Positions 57,611 through 64,000 of a stretch of 64,000 nucleotides of DNA are shown here, one piece after another (positions within the stretch are counted from its first letter, which is position 1; every line of letters begins with the position of its first letter). Under the pieces are notes generated by a model. It was not told where the DNA came from. It saw nothing but the letters and a program-made list of their open reading frames with translations, and did not search any database. A program made the translations under genes and the position numbers. The DNA is from Tubiluchus corallicola. Lineage: Eukaryota; Priapulida; Priapulimorpha; Priapulimorphida; Tubiluchidae. The stretch is from NCBI GenBank assembly GCA_030141605.1, contig JAQGDQ010000100.1:246001-310000 (forward strand), written 5' to 3'.

Positions 57611-60175
57611 TGGACCAGTTTGGGTGGAATTTTCTAAGGCAAAATGATTGCTCTGAAAGCGTTGCTAATTGCGGAAATTTTCCTTTGACATAGTACCATA
57701 CCATACCCTACAATTTTGTCAGTGACTGATTAAGTTCCTAATTAATTTGTTTCTTCACAACGATTTACTGTTCTTACATTTTGTGTAATGTTCTGTAAAA
57801 TAATCCATTTCTTGTAACATCTGTGAAAATACCGCTATTTTTTAATTAATTATTAATTTTTATAAAATTTTTGATATTTCACCAATAATTAAGCTTTTTA
57901 TCATTTGTGACACATTCTTACCATTTCAAAATGCTGCTGATGATTTTTTCAATTTTTTCCCGTATATGCACATATTATTTGCAAAATTTTTTGAATTGTT
58001 TAATATTTACAACAAAAATTCTTTTTCAGTAGATCATAGTGATGAGAGTTATCAGACTAACAATGATTTATACAGAACACAGTTTGACAACAGATGTTTA
58101 ATTTTTTCAGAATTTTTTATTAATTGTTTTTTAGCACAAAATAATTTTTTATCTTTTTATCTCCAAAAAAAAACTGCAGCAAAGATCTAGACAACGATTA
58201 GTCTAGCAAAGCTTAATAAAATAAGGCGTCGATCAGTATTAGAAAGACAAAAGAGTTTGTCATGAATCCACTATATCAAAGTAAGTTATTGGTAAACAGT
58301 TAACTTGGTATGCATTGCCTGGTTCTTAATTTTTAAACACAGATTTTTAAACATGATGATTTTTAAATGGTATTTGGAATTTGCTGATGTTCCCCTTCAA
58401 AGAGTCCATGTACTCTAGTTATCTTACAAATAAGCGAAGTTTTTCTGATTTCAGTTACTTCACCTCGTTACGAGTATGTCCACTTATTTCCAGCAGCTTT
58501 TTACAAGTGGATTATAAAGACATTGAACGAACTAAGTTATAGCAATTACTCACTCTGTCATTACTACTCTCAACAGATTTGTTTGCCTAAGGCTTGGATT
58601 GGCTGCTTATGGTCTTAAGTTAATCCATTATGATCATGTTACGATGCAAGATCTTCTGTGGTGGATCTATAACAATTACTTAATCTCAAGTAGTCAGTAT
58701 GAAAGGCTATAGGCGTGACAGTGATAGTTTATTACAGGCTTAACTGGAAAATATAATTGTCAATCATGCCCGGCTCTATAATCAATTATTAGCCATCACT
58801 TGGACTGCTAGCAAAACCATGCACTCCTCCTGCTAGAGTCATTTTGTAGGGCTAAATAGTAAATACAATCTGCATTAAAGGAAAACTTACCGAGCTAGCC
58901 GAAGGTATTAATTTATTTATTTTGAGATCTGTTCACGTTGATTCAAGAGATAGATTAATAGCTATTGTGTTACCTGACTTTAAAATTTTATTTGTTGGAC
59001 CATAATTATGTGAACAACTGTTAGCCACGTGACTATGTCCACTGAAAAGAAGGATACCTGGTGCACTGTACCAAAATCCAAGGCCCTTTAGGGACTACGC
59101 GGCACCATAGGTCCTCAAAAATTCGTAGACTAGTGAATTTTTTTTGTTAATAGCTTTAATAGAAAAGGCGTAATCACGGGTCTACGGCTCATTCCACTGA
59201 TATAAATTATTATGTACGACTGCAGCAACGGGTGTTATACTTAATCATTTACTAAATAATGATTTTAAATATCCAATTTCATTATTAAGTCGTAAAATAA
59301 ATTTAATTTAAATTAAAAAGATCGACTTTTGTATTTATAAAATAAATATGCAGTCAATAAATTTTAACATAACATTAATAGGTTAATTTTCGCTTAAAAT
59401 TCTGTTCATCTAAAGACGGCTCGATTTATTCCGCCTCTAACGTACTCTTCCAATGGATTCAAATACGCAAGGTAAATGTTTACATTGAGACTTTAACACC
59501 AATATACTTAGAGTAATTAGTTTACATACGCTAGTAAAAATGTAAATAATGCTTGGTATGACAATAGAACCTCAGAGGTCTTCGCCCACAGTAAGAGTCC
59601 AAAATGGATCGTGACTGTCAGATAGAGAACGCCGAAACTATATGCCAAAGTCGGACATATAACTATAATGCCAACAAAGACGCAGTGCGTTTTTCTTCAC
59701 TTTTTCTTGTATGAAATTTGTCTGAAGATATACTTATTTTATATTGGCTCACACAATTACGTGAATTTATACCCTTTGTTTGAAATTGTTTCGCAAGGGC
59801 GGCTCAACAATATAACGTTGATGAAAAAATTGCTGCATTAATTACCTACGACCAACACCAGGGTAGAATGGATTTCCTTAGTCGAAAACACAAATATTAC
59901 GGATAAAATTGACGTTGCCCGAAGAGGCGGATTAAAAAAGTAATAGAAATTATTGGCAGACAAAAAAGCCACAAAAAATTCGGAAAATAAAAAACATAAT
60001 ACTGATGATAAAAGCAAGGAGAAAAAAATAAGAGATAAAATCGTCATCAAAATACGCGTTATTTATGTGGGCGTGTTTCCAATGTAGTAAATGTCCTGCT
60101 CGTTTTCATTCATGTAACATTAACTACCAACGGGCAACAGCCAGTAAAGCACAAACATTCCAGGCAGTGCCAGTC
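57611..60175. other. AT-rich intergenic sequence
   Basis: No gene, RNA or recognised repeat. Several short frames are chance frames in AT-rich DNA. Confidence 0.35.
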
Positions 60176-60540
60176 AACCAGCGTGGAATGAGGGCCGTTT
60201 GACAGCCGCTTGTTGCAGGTTGCAGCTGCGTCGTGGAGTGGTCGGCATTCTGCGCGCGTTCTGGAAACGATCTGTTGTGAAGTGACTGAACTTGTAAATC
60301 AATAATGCTTACGATGGAGGAAGATGGTTCTTCTTCGATAGATGTGTTTACGTGAAAATCATCATGTGTTTCTAGTTACTGAATTGTCCAGGCCTGGATC
60401 ATGTCGCGAACTGAATGGTTAGCCTACAAGTTGAATTAGTGAAAAACAGTCGTAAGCGAAATAACATAGTTTACCGCAGTCTTAATAAAGGAATCATGAG
60501 ATGAAACTGCACGTGTGCTGCAGACGACACGATACAGAGG
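60176..60540 (+). promoter_or_regulatory. possible promoter / first exon at a CpG-rich patch
   Basis: 60180-60290 is dense in CpG (GCCGC, TGCGTCGTGG, GCGCGCG) in otherwise AT-rich DNA. A short frame starting ATGCTTACGATGGAGG near 60306 runs to a possible donor (GTTTAC|gtgaaa, 60351), and another donor (CAGAG|gtacag) is at 60539. This could be the 5' end of a + strand gene lying beyond the window. No protein family is recognisable in so short a frame. Confidence 0.3.

Positions 60541-64000
<3,460 letters not shown>

Overview
The window is AT-rich animal nuclear DNA. Genes are split by many GT-AG introns and the spaces between them are full of decayed transposons and long microsatellites. The proteins (AF9/ENL, alkaline ceramidase, a plasma-membrane Na+/H+ exchanger and an intronless class A GPCR), together with the repeat types (5S-related SINE-like pieces, RTE-like and CR1/Jockey-like LINEs, hAT remnants), point to an invertebrate metazoan. 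The phylum cannot be fixed from the sequence alone. I rebuilt three multi-exon genes by hand from splice sites, frame continuity and family alignment; none has been checked against transcripts.

Layout from left to right. (1) 996-7820, + strand: an AF9/ENL (MLLT3/MLLT1) YEATS-domain gene in eight coding exons, 603 aa, with a 500-bp (AGT)n tract in intron 1. (2) 10.44-21.89 kb, + strand: an alkaline ceramidase (ACER2/brainwashing type) of 275 aa in six coding exons. Its promoter-like region near 10.5 kb has two inverted CCAAT boxes abutting a CRE, and its 5' UTR appears to be interrupted by a 2.9-kb intron. The introns carry a 0.8-kb inverted-repeat element, an RTE-like LINE remnant and a 233-bp MITE. 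(3) 26.5-48.85 kb, - strand: an SLC9A-type Na+/H+ exchanger of 777 aa in 23 coding exons, convergent with the ceramidase. Its introns hold hAT-like elements, a 5S-related repeat and small tandem repeats. (4) 45297-46241, + strand: a complete single-exon GPCR of 314 aa lying inside exchanger intron 2 on the opposite strand. (5) 49.9-53.9 kb: a repeat cluster with a low-complexity GTACAC-rich block, a 293-bp MITE with a 9-bp target duplication, and a dead CR1/Jockey-like LINE split by a solo LTR with a perfect 5-bp target duplication. (6) 54-64 kb: no recognisable gene. It holds a compound GACA/CA/GA microsatellite, an unrecognised coding-like ruin, a CpG-rich stretch at 60.18-60.35 kb that may be a promoter or first exon of a gene beyond the window, and a 334-bp (CT)n tract.

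The genes do not form a pathway. AF9/ENL reads acylated histones and recruits elongation factors, ACER hydrolyses ceramide in internal membranes, and the exchanger and the GPCR act at the cell surface. I saw no new multi-gene system. The most notable structures are the antisense nested GPCR, the nested LTR-in-LINE insertion and several non-autonomous elements with long inverted repeats.
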